Below are positions 6,518 through 14,170 of a DNA stretch of 15,768 bases, piece after piece. Positions within the stretch are counted from its first letter, which is position 1. Each line of letters opens with the position of its first letter. The notes under the pieces are model-generated. The model searched no databases, was not told where the DNA came from, and saw only the letters and a list, made by a program, of their open reading frames with translations. This stretch comes from Candidatus Krumholzibacteriota bacterium (GTDB taxonomy: Bacteria > Krumholzibacteriota > Krumholzibacteriia > Krumholzibacteriales > Krumholzibacteriaceae), in assembly GCA_030613345.1 (NCBI GenBank), contig JAUWMD010000027.1, positions 1 through 15,768 of the forward strand, written 5' to 3'. The translations under genes were made by a program, and so were the position numbers.

Positions 6518-8044
6518 CTACCAGGCGATTCCCCTGTTACCGAAATAATCGTGCAGATCTTTTCTCGAGGCGAGATTGACTCGTTCGGACCAGACGTCTA
6601 TCGGGTTCAGATCGTCCGTCAGCACCCGGACCCCCGCAGCATCGACCTGGAAGCGGTTGTCCCAGGCATGAACCCGGTCGTATTCCGGACTGAAGCGGTC
6701 CAGCGGAGGCGGCAGCTCCTCTCTCAGGACGAGTTCGCGGTTCGACGCGAGAAGGATCAGGTTGCCTAGCTGGTCGGGCGGTTCGGCTATCGGGAGCACT
6801 GCGACGTGCTCGAACTGCCGGCTGACCGTGGCCGCTATCGAGGTGATGATCTTATCGTCCCAGCCGATGGCCTGGATGTTCATCGCGAGGACTCCTCCGG
6901 GCGAGAGGCGTGACCGGACCAGGCCGAAGGCTTCGACGGTCACGAGGTGAAAGGGGATCGAACTGCTGCCGAAGGCATCCATGATGATAACATCCCAGGT
7001 CTTGTCGTGGGTGAGCAGGAACTGCCTGCCGTCCATCTCGTGGACCCGTGCTTCGGCCTCTTCGAGCCCGAAATATTCGCGCGCCACCCGTGTCACGACC
7101 GGGTCGATCTCCACCGCGTCCACCAGCCAGCCCTCCCGGGCGTAGCTTTTCACGATCGACCCGCCGCCGAGCCCGACCAGCAGCATTTCTCCGGGCCGCT
7201 CAAAAAATCCCCTTGGAATATCCAGCACGTTGACATACTCGAAGCAGGAGTTCCAGGTGGCTGGATCCGCCCCGGTGTGCATGCTCCCGTCGATGAACAT
7301 GTAGCGGAAGCCGGCCAGGTCCAGTACGCGGATCTCAGCGTAGGCGCTCTGCTCCACGGCGATCAGCCCTTTCCCGGGATCCGCCGCCTCCTGCCTGGAC
7401 GCCGCATGAAACCCCGGCTTCCATGCGATCACCAGCAGGATCAGAAGCGCTGTCGTCGCGGCCCACCTGCGACGTATCGCGAGACCGGCCAGGGCGGTCG
7501 CCAGAAGCAGCACGCCGGTCAGAAAGACGAGGCGGTTCACCCCGATATTCGGGATGAGAAAAAACCCGGTAGCAACGGCGGCGGCGACGCTCGCGATCGT
7601 GGAGACCGCATAGAGGTTTCCGGCTGTTCGCCCCACTACATCGAGGCTCGACGCCTTCAACCGGATCGCGTATGGGCTTACCATGCCGAGAAGCGCGAGA
7701 GGCGGGAAAAACAGCACCAACGCGATAGCGAGAACAGCCGACCGAAGTCCCATCGCTGAGGCGGCGGCGAACACGGGTACGCGCAGCCATGGGATGACGG
7801 CGATCCACAACCCCGCCATGCCGATTATAGTGCAGAAACGGCCCAGGCTCGCTTTCCGGTCGGCCCACCGGCCGCCGATCGCGTAGCCGCAGCTAAGCGC
7901 GGCGAGCGTGACACTGATCAGCGCCGACCAGAGGTAGAGGCTCGCCCCGTAGAAAGGAGCTATTATCCGCGTGCCGATCAGTTCGATCGCCAGGACCGAT
8001 GCCCCGCTGACGATGATCGCCATATATATGAACAGATTGACCAT
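6518..8044 (-). CDS. Membrane protein with spermidine synthase-like C-terminal domain (fused transporter/SpeE-like)
   Basis: The start is placed at ATG 8044, because GGGAGGT precedes it with a 7-base gap and MVNLFIYMAII begins the first membrane helix. The frame stays open 77 codons further upstream without membrane character. The protein has 508 residues. The first about 215 hold six to seven hydrophobic helices (ELIGTRIIAPFYGASLYLWSA, then GYAIGGRWADR as a transporter-like loop). The C-terminal half, about 225-508, has the SpeE-like Rossmann motifs: LLVGLGGGS near 287, VEIDPVV, MDGRQFL, and WDVIIMDAF. It ends with LTDDLNPID, typical of the fused MFS/spermidine synthase group. The natural substrate of these fusions is usually unknown. 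GGGS in place of the GGGDGG of true spermidine synthases makes real aminopropyl transfer uncertain. It converges with the small gene at 6280. Confidence 0.85.
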   Translation of the reverse strand: MVNLFIYMAIIVSGASVLAIELIGTRIIAPFYGASLYLWSALISVTLAALSCGYAIGGRWADRKASLGRFCTIIGMAGLWIAVIPWLRVPVFAAASAMGLRSAVLAIALVLFFPPLALLGMVSPYAIRLKASSLDVVGRTAGNLYAVSTIASVAAAVATGFFLIPNIGVNRLVFLTGVLLLATALAGLAIRRRWAATTALLILLVIAWKPGFHAASRQEAADPGKGLIAVEQSAYAEIRVLDLAGFRYMFIDGSMHTGADPATWNSCFEYVNVLDIPRGFFERPGEMLLVGLGGGSIVKSYAREGWLVDAVEIDPVVTRVAREYFGLEEAEARVHEMDGRQFLLTHDKTWDVIIMDAFGSSSIPFHLVTVEAFGLVRSRLSPGGVLAMNIQAIGWDDKIITSIAATVSRQFEHVAVLPIAEPPDQLGNLILLASNRELVLREELPPPLDRFSPEYDRVHAWDNRFQVDAAGVRVLTDDLNPIDVWSERVNLASRKDLHDYFGNRGIAW

Positions 8045-8324
8045 TAACCGGACCTCCCGGATCCTGAATTCAACACATATTTCTGGAAACCCGCTTGATA
8101 GCTGTTTCGATACTTCGCCGATGATACCAGCGGCAATGACATCGTTCAAGAGGGACGTTAATCGCGGTGTGTCGCCCGCGACGCAGCGGCAGTGAAAGCC
8201 CCGAATTCTCGAACTTGCTGTAATCATTTCAGCTGACAGGAAACGGGCGCCGGCTTCAGAATTGGATCGTGTCAAGCAGAGGGGTCAACATCAGTTTCAC
8301 ACTCAATACAGGCAAGGGAGAGCT
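8045..8324. other. Divergent intergenic region
   Basis: About 280 bases lie between the SpeE-like fusion gene (minus) and the aerolysin-like lipoprotein gene (plus). I see the two ribosome binding sites at its ends, but no convincing -35/-10 pair on either strand, no repeat and no small gene. The open frames that cross it are upstream extensions of the two flanking genes, without support. Confidence 0.4.
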
Positions 8325-9203
8325 ATGATGAAGGCGTCGCAGACCATAATGATAGCAATGATCTGTCTCGTGCTGGTTATCGCCGCAGGGTGCGGTGATG
8401 ACGCTGTCGCGCCCGAGGAACCTGAAGAGGTCCTTGACAGGCCGCCCATCCCCGAACCGACGTACTACTCCGGGCCCGTTCCCGAGAGATCGATGGAGCT
8501 GGTAGTCAAGACCGTCCCGCTGTCGAACTATGTCGCGTCAGCCGACAGCATCTGGCCGGCCCCGGGCTGGTGCTGCGATACCGGCGGCTGCGATTTCAGT
8601 TGCAAGTTCTACCCGACCTTCCCCGGTCCCAACAGGATAAAGCTCGTGGAAAGCGACACGATCGTCACCCATGAGGATTCACTGATAACCGACGTCACCT
8701 ACATCCCGTCCAGCACGGGATACATGGGCTGCAACCCGCTTTCGTCTGCACCCTACCTGCAGCACATCCGCTACTGGGTGAGGCTCGGTGTCGTCGAACG
8801 GTACTCGGGGAGCACCTCTGTCACCGTGACGCGATCGACGACGAAGGGCGTGGAACGGACCCAGGCCGAGGAGTTCGGCATGTCGATCGGCATGGAGGTT
8901 TCCGCCAGCGGCGGCCTCTTCGTGACATTCTCGGCGACTCTTCGCACCGAGTTCTCGTATTCATCGTCGACGTCCCTTACTGTCAGCGAGGAGGAGACTG
9001 TAGAGGAATCGTTCACGATCTCGTGCCCCGACAACAGGAACATCGTCTACTGCGTCTGGCAGCTGGTCGATGAGTTCAGGATCATCGGAGTCGACGGTGA
9101 GGAATTCACGGATCCGTATTACAGGTTCGCGGCAGGCTCTCACCTGGCGATATGCCCGACGCCGGAGTTCGTGCCAATGACGACCTATTTTGACAATCCA
9201 TGA
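8325..9203 (+). CDS. Lipoprotein with Cys cluster and aerolysin/ETX-MTX2-like beta segment
   Basis: ATG 8325 (or ATG 8328) follows AGGGAG; the frame runs further upstream, but only from here does a signal peptide appear. MMKASQTIMIAMICLVLVIAAGC is a classical type II signal with Cys23 as the lipid site. The protein has 292 residues. A tight Cys group, CC at 83-84, C89 and C93 (WCCDTGGCDFSC), could bind metal or form disulfides. Residues about 160-232 are Ser/Thr-rich strands of alternating polarity around SGGLFVTFSATLRTEFSYSS and are bordered by Glu-rich turns. They are followed by a strand VYCVWQLVDEFRI. That arrangement recalls the insertion segment and flanking strands of aerolysin/ETX-MTX2 pore-forming proteins. 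This is pattern recognition, not a demonstrated homology. Other options are a plain beta-sandwich surface protein. A large hairpin follows the stop. Confidence 0.8.
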   Translation: MMKASQTIMIAMICLVLVIAAGCGDDAVAPEEPEEVLDRPPIPEPTYYSGPVPERSMELVVKTVPLSNYVASADSIWPAPGWCCDTGGCDFSCKFYPTFPGPNRIKLVESDTIVTHEDSLITDVTYIPSSTGYMGCNPLSSAPYLQHIRYWVRLGVVERYSGSTSVTVTRSTTKGVERTQAEEFGMSIGMEVSASGGLFVTFSATLRTEFSYSSSTSLTVSEEETVEESFTISCPDNRNIVYCVWQLVDEFRIIGVDGEEFTDPYYRFAAGSHLAICPTPEFVPMTTYFDNP

Positions 9204-9222
9204 GGAACGATAAACGGAAACA

Positions 9223-9260
9223 GCAACAGGGGGCGGGGCCCAAGCCCCGCCCCCTGTTGC
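9223..9260. terminator. 17-bp perfect GC-rich hairpin between convergent genes
   Basis: The arms at 9223-9239 and 9244-9260 are perfectly complementary over 17 bases (GCAACAGGGGGCGGGGC and its complement) with a CCAA loop. It lies 20 bases after the stop of the plus-strand lipoprotein and 47 bases from the stop of the minus-strand FN3 lipoprotein. Neither side has a true T-run; the minus side reads TGTTTCCGTTT. It probably serves as a two-way transcript end or RNA stabiliser. Confidence 0.6.
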
Positions 9261-9306
9261 ATGCGAACGACATGCGACGACTCAGCACTCACCGCTTTCC
9301 CTGTCG

Positions 9307-9948
9307 CTAGAATGGCGCCAGGTGTATCGTTGTCCTGCCGTCCCCAAGAACGGTATACCAGCCCGACGGGGGAGGATAATCCGAAGCGGCCGCGTTGTAG
9401 AACAGGTTCATCCCCTCAATCTGGTCGTAGAAACACCACAGCCCGGCCTGATCGCCTCCGGATGGAACGACTATCCACAGCCTGACAGGGTCGGACTGAT
9501 AGCGGGGATGGCCGTTGAAATCATCAAGATAATTGAATGTATAGTCCACGGCTCCGGACGGCGATCCCGTGACCGTGTAACCCGAGGGTATGCCGGTAGT
9601 CCCGTTTACGGCAGCGGAACGATCACTTTCACCGGTGGAATTCTCGGCACTGACCTGGTAATAGTACGTCGTGCCACAGATGAGATTGTAATCCGCAAGT
9701 TCCGTTGCTGCACCAGGATATATCAGGTGGAAAGTCCCCGATGCGCTTTCCGACCTGTATAGATTGTATTCGGTCGCATTACCGGAGGCGTCCCAGGATA
9801 GGGTCAGGCTTGCCAGCCCTGTATCAGTAACGGACAATCCCGCAGGTGTGTCGGGAGCGCTCGCGGGATTTGTCCCGGTGTCGGAATCCGAACATCCCGA
9901 CAACAGGCACATCAAGACTATTAACGAAACGATGACCGTGATCTTCAT
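9307..9948 (-). CDS. Lipoprotein with fibronectin type III domain
   Basis: The protein has 213 residues. A short type II signal ends in LLSGC with Cys19 as the lipid site. Residues about 31-119 form an FN3 domain: APDTPAGLSV, LTLSWDASGNATEYNLYRS, TTYYYQVSAENSTGES. Residues 120-213 form a second, unrecognised beta-rich domain (DYTFNYLDDFNGHPRYQSD, LWIVVPSGGD, TVLGDGRTTIHL). Its aromatic residues and strand pattern suggest a binding module. AAGGAGGG precedes ATG at 9948. The gene lies 46 bases downstream of the secreted protein gene at 9995-10687 on the same strand and may be co-transcribed, although a small CCGGC-TTC-GCCGG hairpin lies between. No catalytic motif is visible; a surface-exposed binding role is inference. 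Confidence 0.85.
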   Translation of the reverse strand: MKITVIVSLIVLMCLLSGCSDSDTGTNPASAPDTPAGLSVTDTGLASLTLSWDASGNATEYNLYRSESASGTFHLIYPGAATELADYNLICGTTYYYQVSAENSTGESDRSAAVNGTTGIPSGYTVTGSPSGAVDYTFNYLDDFNGHPRYQSDPVRLWIVVPSGGDQAGLWCFYDQIEGMNLFYNAAASDYPPPSGWYTVLGDGRTTIHLAPF

Positions 9949-9994
9949 GGTCCCTCCTTGTGTTAAGCGCTGTCCGGCCCGGCGAAGCCGGTTA

Positions 9995-10687
9995 TCAATC
10001 CATCGCGTCTATGCCGCGCGATACCCCGACCAGCTCCCAGGCTCCGTTTCTTTTACTAAAACAGGCTATCTTTCGTGTTGCGGGCCTGAGCCGGGCTCCG
10101 CTGCACCGATAGGCGTTGGAGAATATCACCAGGGCCTGTGTACACCCGGAATCAAACCCGACTCTCGAGAATGTCAGGTATCCCTGGGCATCGGGGAATA
10201 CCCTGTCGAAGTTATCCCAGTCAGGTTCAGTAGCGTCGCTTATCGCAGTGTATACTTCCGTCCCGGAAGCGGCGAGCTCGCCGCCCGCCTCGAGCGTCTC
10301 GCCCCCGGAGTGATCCGTATCGCCGCGCAGGGCCTTACGGTACTCATGGTCGGATACGAGCCGGTATTCGACGGGGACGCGGAAGCTCTCAGCGAGTGGA
10401 TATGTCGCGCCGCTGTTATTGATTATGAGAGAATCTATCGTCTCGCTTTTAAGCTTTGGCCACTGCCTCTGGAGGAAGTCCAGCTGCTCGCGCAGGCACC
10501 ATGATTCAGTGTCGCGGTTGATCAGTATCAGGCTGAATTCCGAGTCGTACTGTTCCCTGATAAGCAGCGACATCACTTCATATTCATCCGACTTGCATGA
10601 TGCTTCCTCTGCCATACTGTCTGCAACCTGCAGCAGCAGTATGATGCTCATTATTGCCAGGATTGCGGATAGTCTGTACTTCCTCAT
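9995..10687 (-). CDS. Secreted protein of unknown function (intact relative of the remnant at 4819-4908)
   Basis: The 230-residue product starts with a type I signal peptide (MRKYRLSAILAIMSIILLLQVADSMA, likely cleaved after Ala26). GGGAG precedes ATG 10687 with a 5-base gap. The middle is charged and helical (LDFLQRQWPKLKSETIDSLI). The C-terminal third reads VFPDAQGYLTFSRVGF, CTQALVIFSNAY, KIACFSKRNGAWELVGV. That is a beta pattern with a final G-x-W strand, as seen in small NTF2-like or lipocalin-like secreted proteins; I do not recognise the family. A partial decayed copy about 5 kb away shows the family has been duplicated here. A TATAAT lies on the minus strand at 10742-10737 with no good -35 box, so the promoter is only tentative. 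Confidence 0.78.
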   Translation of the reverse strand: MRKYRLSAILAIMSIILLLQVADSMAEEASCKSDEYEVMSLLIREQYDSEFSLILINRDTESWCLREQLDFLQRQWPKLKSETIDSLIINNSGATYPLAESFRVPVEYRLVSDHEYRKALRGDTDHSGGETLEAGGELAASGTEVYTAISDATEPDWDNFDRVFPDAQGYLTFSRVGFDSGCTQALVIFSNAYRCSGARLRPATRKIACFSKRNGAWELVGVSRGIDAMD

Positions 10688-11002
10688 TATTTCTCCCTTG
10701 TTCTCTGATTGTAGCCTGATTACCGAGCACTTCTCAATTATATGTACCGGTTGCTGTTAGTCTATCTTTATCAAGCAAATTCCGGTCCATTAGTTTCGGT
10801 TGGAATCTTTCCGGTTAAGGCCGGTTGCGGGGGCGTATATTCCCGCAGCAGGGCCTGGAAAGCGGTGCGAACGGCACAAGTCATATATTGCGGCAATCGC
10901 TGCCAGGCATGCCGACGCCCGCGATGAACCTTGTCACCGCGGGCGTTTCGGCTCAAGTAGAACTGTGCTTTTTCGCTGCCTCGAGTTTCTTGTCCCGGAG
11001 AC
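10688..11002. other. Intergenic region with one large hairpin
   Basis: These 315 bases have no frame with a ribosome binding site and a recognisable product. They hold a tentative -10 (TATAAT, minus strand, 10742-10737) for the gene at 10687 and the hairpin at 10915-10946. Several CCGG-rich short repeats occur between 10785 and 10830. One minus-strand frame here reads on from the 5' end of its neighbour in another phase and looks like chance, though a decayed gene cannot be excluded. Confidence 0.45.
10915..10946. terminator. Hairpin downstream of the lipoprotein gene at 11003-11653
   Basis: ACGCCCGCG pairs with CGCGGGCGT. The stem continues past one A/C mismatch with TGA/TCA around an ACCTTG loop. 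It lies about 57 bases after the stop of the minus-strand lipoprotein gene. Only the plus-strand side is followed by a short T-run (TTT), so it fits a processing or stabilising hairpin better than a textbook terminator. Confidence 0.4.
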
Positions 11003-11653
11003 TTACTCGACCTTCGATACCGTCGAAACATGGGCCCTGATCGAGAAGGTCCTGAACGTATCGTCAGTCTGAAATCCTGTGATCGTGAGACCGAAAGTCG
11101 ACGTCCAGCCGGCAAGGACCGGAGGTTCGGAGGTCAAATCCGTGCTTGTCAATTTGATCGCGTTGGGATCATCCAGCTGCCAGGAGATATGGTCCACTGA
11201 CAAGTTAAGCAGAACATCAGCGTTGTTATAACTGCGGAGAAGATAATTGTCTCTCGGAGGCGTGCTGTGATCGTTGGTAAGCTCCACGAGAAAATCCACA
11301 TTATCCAGATCTGTCTCGAACTTGTAACCATTGATATCGAGGAAAATTCCATACGGCGAGGAATCATGCCTGTAATCTCCCAACGTTGCGAGAGCGTTTT
11401 CGTCCTCTGCCGTGGGATCGTACGTGTAGGTGCCGGTGATATGGTTGCCCACCTCGATATTCCCGCCCAGCAGATTGTTGCCATCACTGACACTCGCGAT
11501 GATTGCGACAAGCTCTATCGTTACCGTCGGTGGATCTACCGGGTCCGGCTTGACGGCAGAGTCATCGTCCCCGCATCCGGACACGAACGACAATCCCGCG
11601 GCGGCAATGGTCAGAAAAGCGAGCAGGCGGATACTTCTTTTACACGAAATCAT
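11003..11653 (-). CDS. Lipoprotein of unknown function
   Basis: The protein has 216 residues. MISCKRSIRLLAFLTIAAAGLSFVSGC is a type II signal with Cys27 as the lipid site, followed by an acidic linker (GDDDSAVKPDPVDPP). The rest is beta-rich, with no catalytic motif: GNHITGTYTYDPTAEDEN, YGIFLDINGYKFETDLDN, WQLDDPNAIKLTST, STFGLTITGFQ, FSIRAHVSTV. The stretch GTYTYD with a following FLDINGYKF-type strand resembles proteins I have seen only as unknown secreted beta-sandwich products, so no function is offered. GGAGG precedes the ATG at 11653 with a 6-base gap. It stands alone between intergenic regions of about 200-315 bases. Confidence 0.8.
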   Translation of the reverse strand: MISCKRSIRLLAFLTIAAAGLSFVSGCGDDDSAVKPDPVDPPTVTIELVAIIASVSDGNNLLGGNIEVGNHITGTYTYDPTAEDENALATLGDYRHDSSPYGIFLDINGYKFETDLDNVDFLVELTNDHSTPPRDNYLLRSYNNADVLLNLSVDHISWQLDDPNAIKLTSTDLTSEPPVLAGWTSTFGLTITGFQTDDTFRTFSIRAHVSTVSKVE

Positions 11654-11791
11654 GACTTTCCTCCTCTGGAATAATGCAATCCATCATCTCACTGACTTAC
11701 GCACGTTCTGTGCCGTCCATTTAAGAAGGATTTTGAACACCGATGAATGGGAAGCGGGCGAGCGCTTGATTCAGCTTGGATCCTGCAGAAA

Positions 11792-11819
11792 GACCGGGGA
11801 GGAATCGACCTCCCCGGTC
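11792..11819 (-). terminator. Terminator of the Spy-like lipoprotein gene
   Basis: GACCGGGGAGG and CCTCCCCGGTC form a perfect 11-bp stem with a 6-base loop (TCGATT on the minus strand), followed on that strand by TTTCT. It lies 35 bases after the stop of the gene ending at 11855. Confidence 0.7.
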
Positions 11820-11854
11820 CTTCTATAATAACCGCGATCTATCTCGCAGTGCGA

Positions 11855-12595
11855 TTACTTGCCCTGCTTCCCATCGCAATCCGGACGGAGCTCCTGAAGA
11901 GCTTCGTACTGCTCGGGAGCCAGGATGGCCTGAAGCGCTGTATCGAATTCGGCGCGGAGTGCCTGCGCGGCCACCCTGGCCTCTTCCAATGTCAGCGTTC
12001 CCTCTTTGACCTGCTCGTGAAGATCAAAGATCCCGGTACGGAATGTATCCAGGGCAGCCAGTACCGCCGCTGTCTGATCCTCATCGCATCCGATCTCCGT
12101 GAGCCAGGCTACCCAGCGCTCGTAGGAATCGCGATCCCTTATTCTATCCCTGTCCCTGCTCTGCCGCATCTCCTGGAGCAGATCGTACTGCTCGGGCGTA
12201 AGGATGATCTGAAGCTCCGCTTCAAATGCCTCACGAAGAACAGCAACCTGCTCTCTGGCATCCTCACAAGTCAGCTCGCCAGCTTTGACCAGTTCCCTGA
12301 TCGCTGCGACACCCTCACGGAACTCGATGTACGCCGCCAGAAGGGCTGCCTTCTGATCCTCGTCGAGGCCGAGGACCTCCGCCAGCTTGTCGATCCTCTC
12401 GTTCGGATCGGGCGGCGCATAGTCCATCGTGGAATTCAGGACGCCGTCAAGCGGGTCCTCTGTCATAAGTACTTCGGCTCCTGGCACTCCCACTTCGGTT
12501 ATGCCGGTTTCATCGCTGCAGCCGGTAAATGCCACAGCGGCCATGATGCCCAGTATCATGATAGATCTGGTCATCGCTCCATGATGAAAATTCAC
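11855..12595 (-). CDS. Lipoprotein with two tandem Spy/CpxP-like (LTxxQ) repeats
   Basis: The start is GTG 12595, because AAGGAG lies 7 bases ahead. The in-frame ATG at 12574 has only GGAG with a 2-base gap, and the open frame further upstream lacks support. The 246-residue protein has a type II signal (MTRSIMILGIMAAVAFTGC, Cys26). Residues about 68-143 and 158-236 are two copies of the same all-helical unit. Each has LGLDEDQ/IGCDEDQ, then AALxAxxxFRxG, and each ends in LTPEQYDLLQEM or LAPEQYEALQEL. That ending is the LTxxQ signature of Spy/CpxP-type periplasmic chaperones, normally present once or twice in short soluble proteins. An Arg/Asp-rich linker (RDRDRIRDRDS) joins the repeats. Envelope stress or metal chaperoning is inference from the family. 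A terminator follows. Confidence 0.83.
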   Translation of the reverse strand: MNFHHGAMTRSIMILGIMAAVAFTGCSDETGITEVGVPGAEVLMTEDPLDGVLNSTMDYAPPDPNERIDKLAEVLGLDEDQKAALLAAYIEFREGVAAIRELVKAGELTCEDAREQVAVLREAFEAELQIILTPEQYDLLQEMRQSRDRDRIRDRDSYERWVAWLTEIGCDEDQTAAVLAALDTFRTGIFDLHEQVKEGTLTLEEARVAAQALRAEFDTALQAILAPEQYEALQELRPDCDGKQGK

Positions 12596-12842
12596 GTCGA
12601 TTCTCCTTCCTGGTTCTGTGTACCTAGGGGCTGTTGACCGGTACGTTTGCAAGCAAGGGGCCAGCATTACGTCACAAAGGTCGTCCTTGTTAACCAAATG
12701 AAATGGCCGTGGTTACAAGAATGCGGGGGTGAGGTTGCGAAGACCGACGACTGGAAATGCGAACCATATGGTACAGTCTCATCCTTGAGGCTGTCCCTGA
12801 AGGGGCAGTGCCGCCTCTTCCTCGCCGGCCCTGGAGCACGCC

Positions 12843-13964
12843 CTATATCTTTATGAAGATCTTCTTCCTGTACAGCGCCAGCATGCAGAGATAGATCACG
12901 ATGATGAAGGTGATCGAGTATGCGAGGGATCCGTTCATGTCGCCCAGCCAGGATAAAAACAGGGTGTCATAGATCCATGTCTTTATGGTTAGCGTATTCC
13001 CATCAGCGCCGGTGACTTTTATCAGGTAGAGCAGTCTCGCCGTGATCCCGGCCAGCACGTAGACCGTGATCGCGTTCATGCCGTAGACAAGCGCCGGCTG
13101 GGTCCATCTCTTTCTGCCGCGGACATCGACAAGATAGTAGAGAACGCCCAGACATATTCCAGCCAGGCCGGCCATCAGGACGGAGTAGGAGCTGGTCCAG
13201 AGGCTCTTGTTGATAGGCAGCCTGAGATGCCACAGCGCGCCGGCAAGCACTGCCGCGCCGCCGATGACAAGAAGCCAGATCGTCTTATCCCGAGACGTTC
13301 TGTCCCTCTTAAGCCAGTGTCCGGCCAGAACGCCGAACAGTGTCGTTGAGATCGCGGGGATGGTGCTGATGATCCCCTCCGGGTCCCATGTCTTTGTCTG
13401 TGGCCACATGTGGCCCGCAAGGAGCTGGCTGTCTATATAGCTGGCCAGATTGGATCCCTTTTCGTACAGGCCGGCACCTGCTCCCGGGACCGGTATCCAT
13501 TCCATGATGGCCCAGTAGAAGAGCAGCAGCCCGATCGCCCAGGCAAGCTGGCCCTTCCACGTTGAATTGAGGAATATCACCGAGGTGATGAGATAACAGA
13601 CCGCTATTCTCTGCAGGACGCCGGGTATACGCAGGGTCGACAGGTCAAAGAAGGGGAAGCCGCTGAGGAAGAGGCCGAGCGCGAACAGTATGAGCGTACG
13701 GCGGATTATCTTTTTATAGAGGGATAGCCTGCTGGATTCCTTTTCGAGCCTGCTGCCGAATGAAAAGGCTATGGCCACCCCGACGATGAACAGGAATGCC
13801 GGGAAGACCGTGTCGGCGAAGGTCCAGCCGTGCCACTGAGCGTGGCGCAGCGGACCGTAGACATGACTCCAGCTTCCGGGATTGTTCACCAGGATCATCG
13901 CGGCGATGGTAAGCCCCCTGAAGACATCCAGGGAAATGAGGCGGTTCGGTCGGTCCTTGTCCAC
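12843..13964 (-). CDS. Heparan-alpha-glucosaminide N-acetyltransferase-like (DUF5009) membrane acyltransferase
   Basis: The opening RLISLDVFRGLTIAAMILVNN, followed by AQWHGWTFADTVFPAFLFIVGVAIAFS, is the hallmark of the HGSNAT/YeiB-type family. The His in WHGWTFAD is the likely catalytic acetyl acceptor in that family. About ten membrane helices follow, with IPGVLQRIAVCYL and YGMNAITVYVLAG as typical family blocks. Starts are ambiguous: GTG 13964 has AAGGGG at a fitting distance and gives MDKDRPNRLISLDVF. ATG 13985 and ATG 14036 lack good Shine-Dalgarno sequences but cannot be excluded. In the family, an acyl group is moved across the inner membrane onto a sugar or other glycan. The substrate here is unknown. 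It faces a divergent region shared with the ATPase gene. Confidence 0.85.
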   Translation of the reverse strand: MDKDRPNRLISLDVFRGLTIAAMILVNNPGSWSHVYGPLRHAQWHGWTFADTVFPAFLFIVGVAIAFSFGSRLEKESSRLSLYKKIIRRTLILFALGLFLSGFPFFDLSTLRIPGVLQRIAVCYLITSVIFLNSTWKGQLAWAIGLLLFYWAIMEWIPVPGAGAGLYEKGSNLASYIDSQLLAGHMWPQTKTWDPEGIISTIPAISTTLFGVLAGHWLKRDRTSRDKTIWLLVIGGAAVLAGALWHLRLPINKSLWTSSYSVLMAGLAGICLGVLYYLVDVRGRKRWTQPALVYGMNAITVYVLAGITARLLYLIKVTGADGNTLTIKTWIYDTLFLSWLGDMNGSLAYSITFIIVIYLCMLALYRKKIFIKI

Positions 13965-14068
13965 GATTCCCCTTCGATTCAGCATGACCGTTATGAGTGA
14001 ATAAGAATACACCTGCAAGGTGGCCGAATCCATCATAGATGCGGTACGTCGAGGTCGCCCTTCAGGTC

Positions 14069-14087
14069 TTTTGGCCTTTGACCAAAA
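14069..14087. repeat. Inverted repeat TTTTGG-N7-CCAAAA in the divergent region
   Basis: A perfect 6-bp inverted repeat with a 7-base spacer lies between the acyltransferase start and the ATPase promoter. It could be an operator half-pair. Length and spacing alone do not identify a regulator. Confidence 0.35.
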
Positions 14088-14102
14088 TTAGACCCATCGT
14101 AT

Positions 14103-14118
14103 AATTGTCCCGACAATT
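14103..14118. repeat. Palindrome AATTGTC-CC-GACAATT in the divergent region
   Basis: This is a perfect 7-2-7 inverted repeat 25 bases upstream of the ATPase -35 box. It uses the same GACAATT/AATTGTC halves as the kinase-promoter palindrome at 4036-4050, but with the halves facing the opposite way. It may be an operator or chance. Confidence 0.4.
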
Positions 14119-14142
14119 TTACGACCTCTGCCGAAACAGGGC

Positions 14143-14170
14143 TTGACAAATAGCCTAATTATTATAAACT
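14143..14170 (+). promoter_or_regulatory. Candidate promoter of the DUF4143-type ATPase
   Basis: TTGACA (14143-14148) is followed by an AT-rich run with TAAACT at 14165-14170 after 16 bases. A closer TATAAA at 14163-14168 lies after only 14 bases. The -35 is perfect and the -10 uncertain. The leader would be only about 15-20 bases. Confidence 0.45.

Noticed and set aside
6947..7759. Plus-strand open frame of 270 codons
   Set aside because: It is antisense to the SpeE-like domain, whose motifs are clear; Arg/His/Gln-rich product, no domain.
8045..8275. N-terminal extension of the SpeE-like fusion gene by 77 codons
   Set aside because: The strong GGGAGGT before ATG 8044 and the start of the first membrane helix there favour the shorter form.
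9764..10504. Plus-strand open frame of 246 codons
   Set aside because: It runs antisense across two signal-peptide-bearing genes and the gap between them, with no start signal.
10880..10950. Possible structured RNA or tRNA because of nested GC-rich stems
   Set aside because: There is no tRNA-like T-loop, no acceptor stem pairing and no CCA; a single imperfect hairpin explains the pairing.
10771..11115. Minus-strand open frame of 114 codons in the gap after the lipoprotein gene
   Set aside because: It overlaps the end of that gene in another phase, has no ribosome binding site and contains a hairpin. Its C-terminal part looked faintly protein-like, but I could not support a family.
11747..12637. 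Plus-strand open frame of 296 codons
   Set aside because: It is antisense to the Spy-like repeats and its terminator; the minus-strand protein has a lipobox and an internal duplication, which settles the strand.
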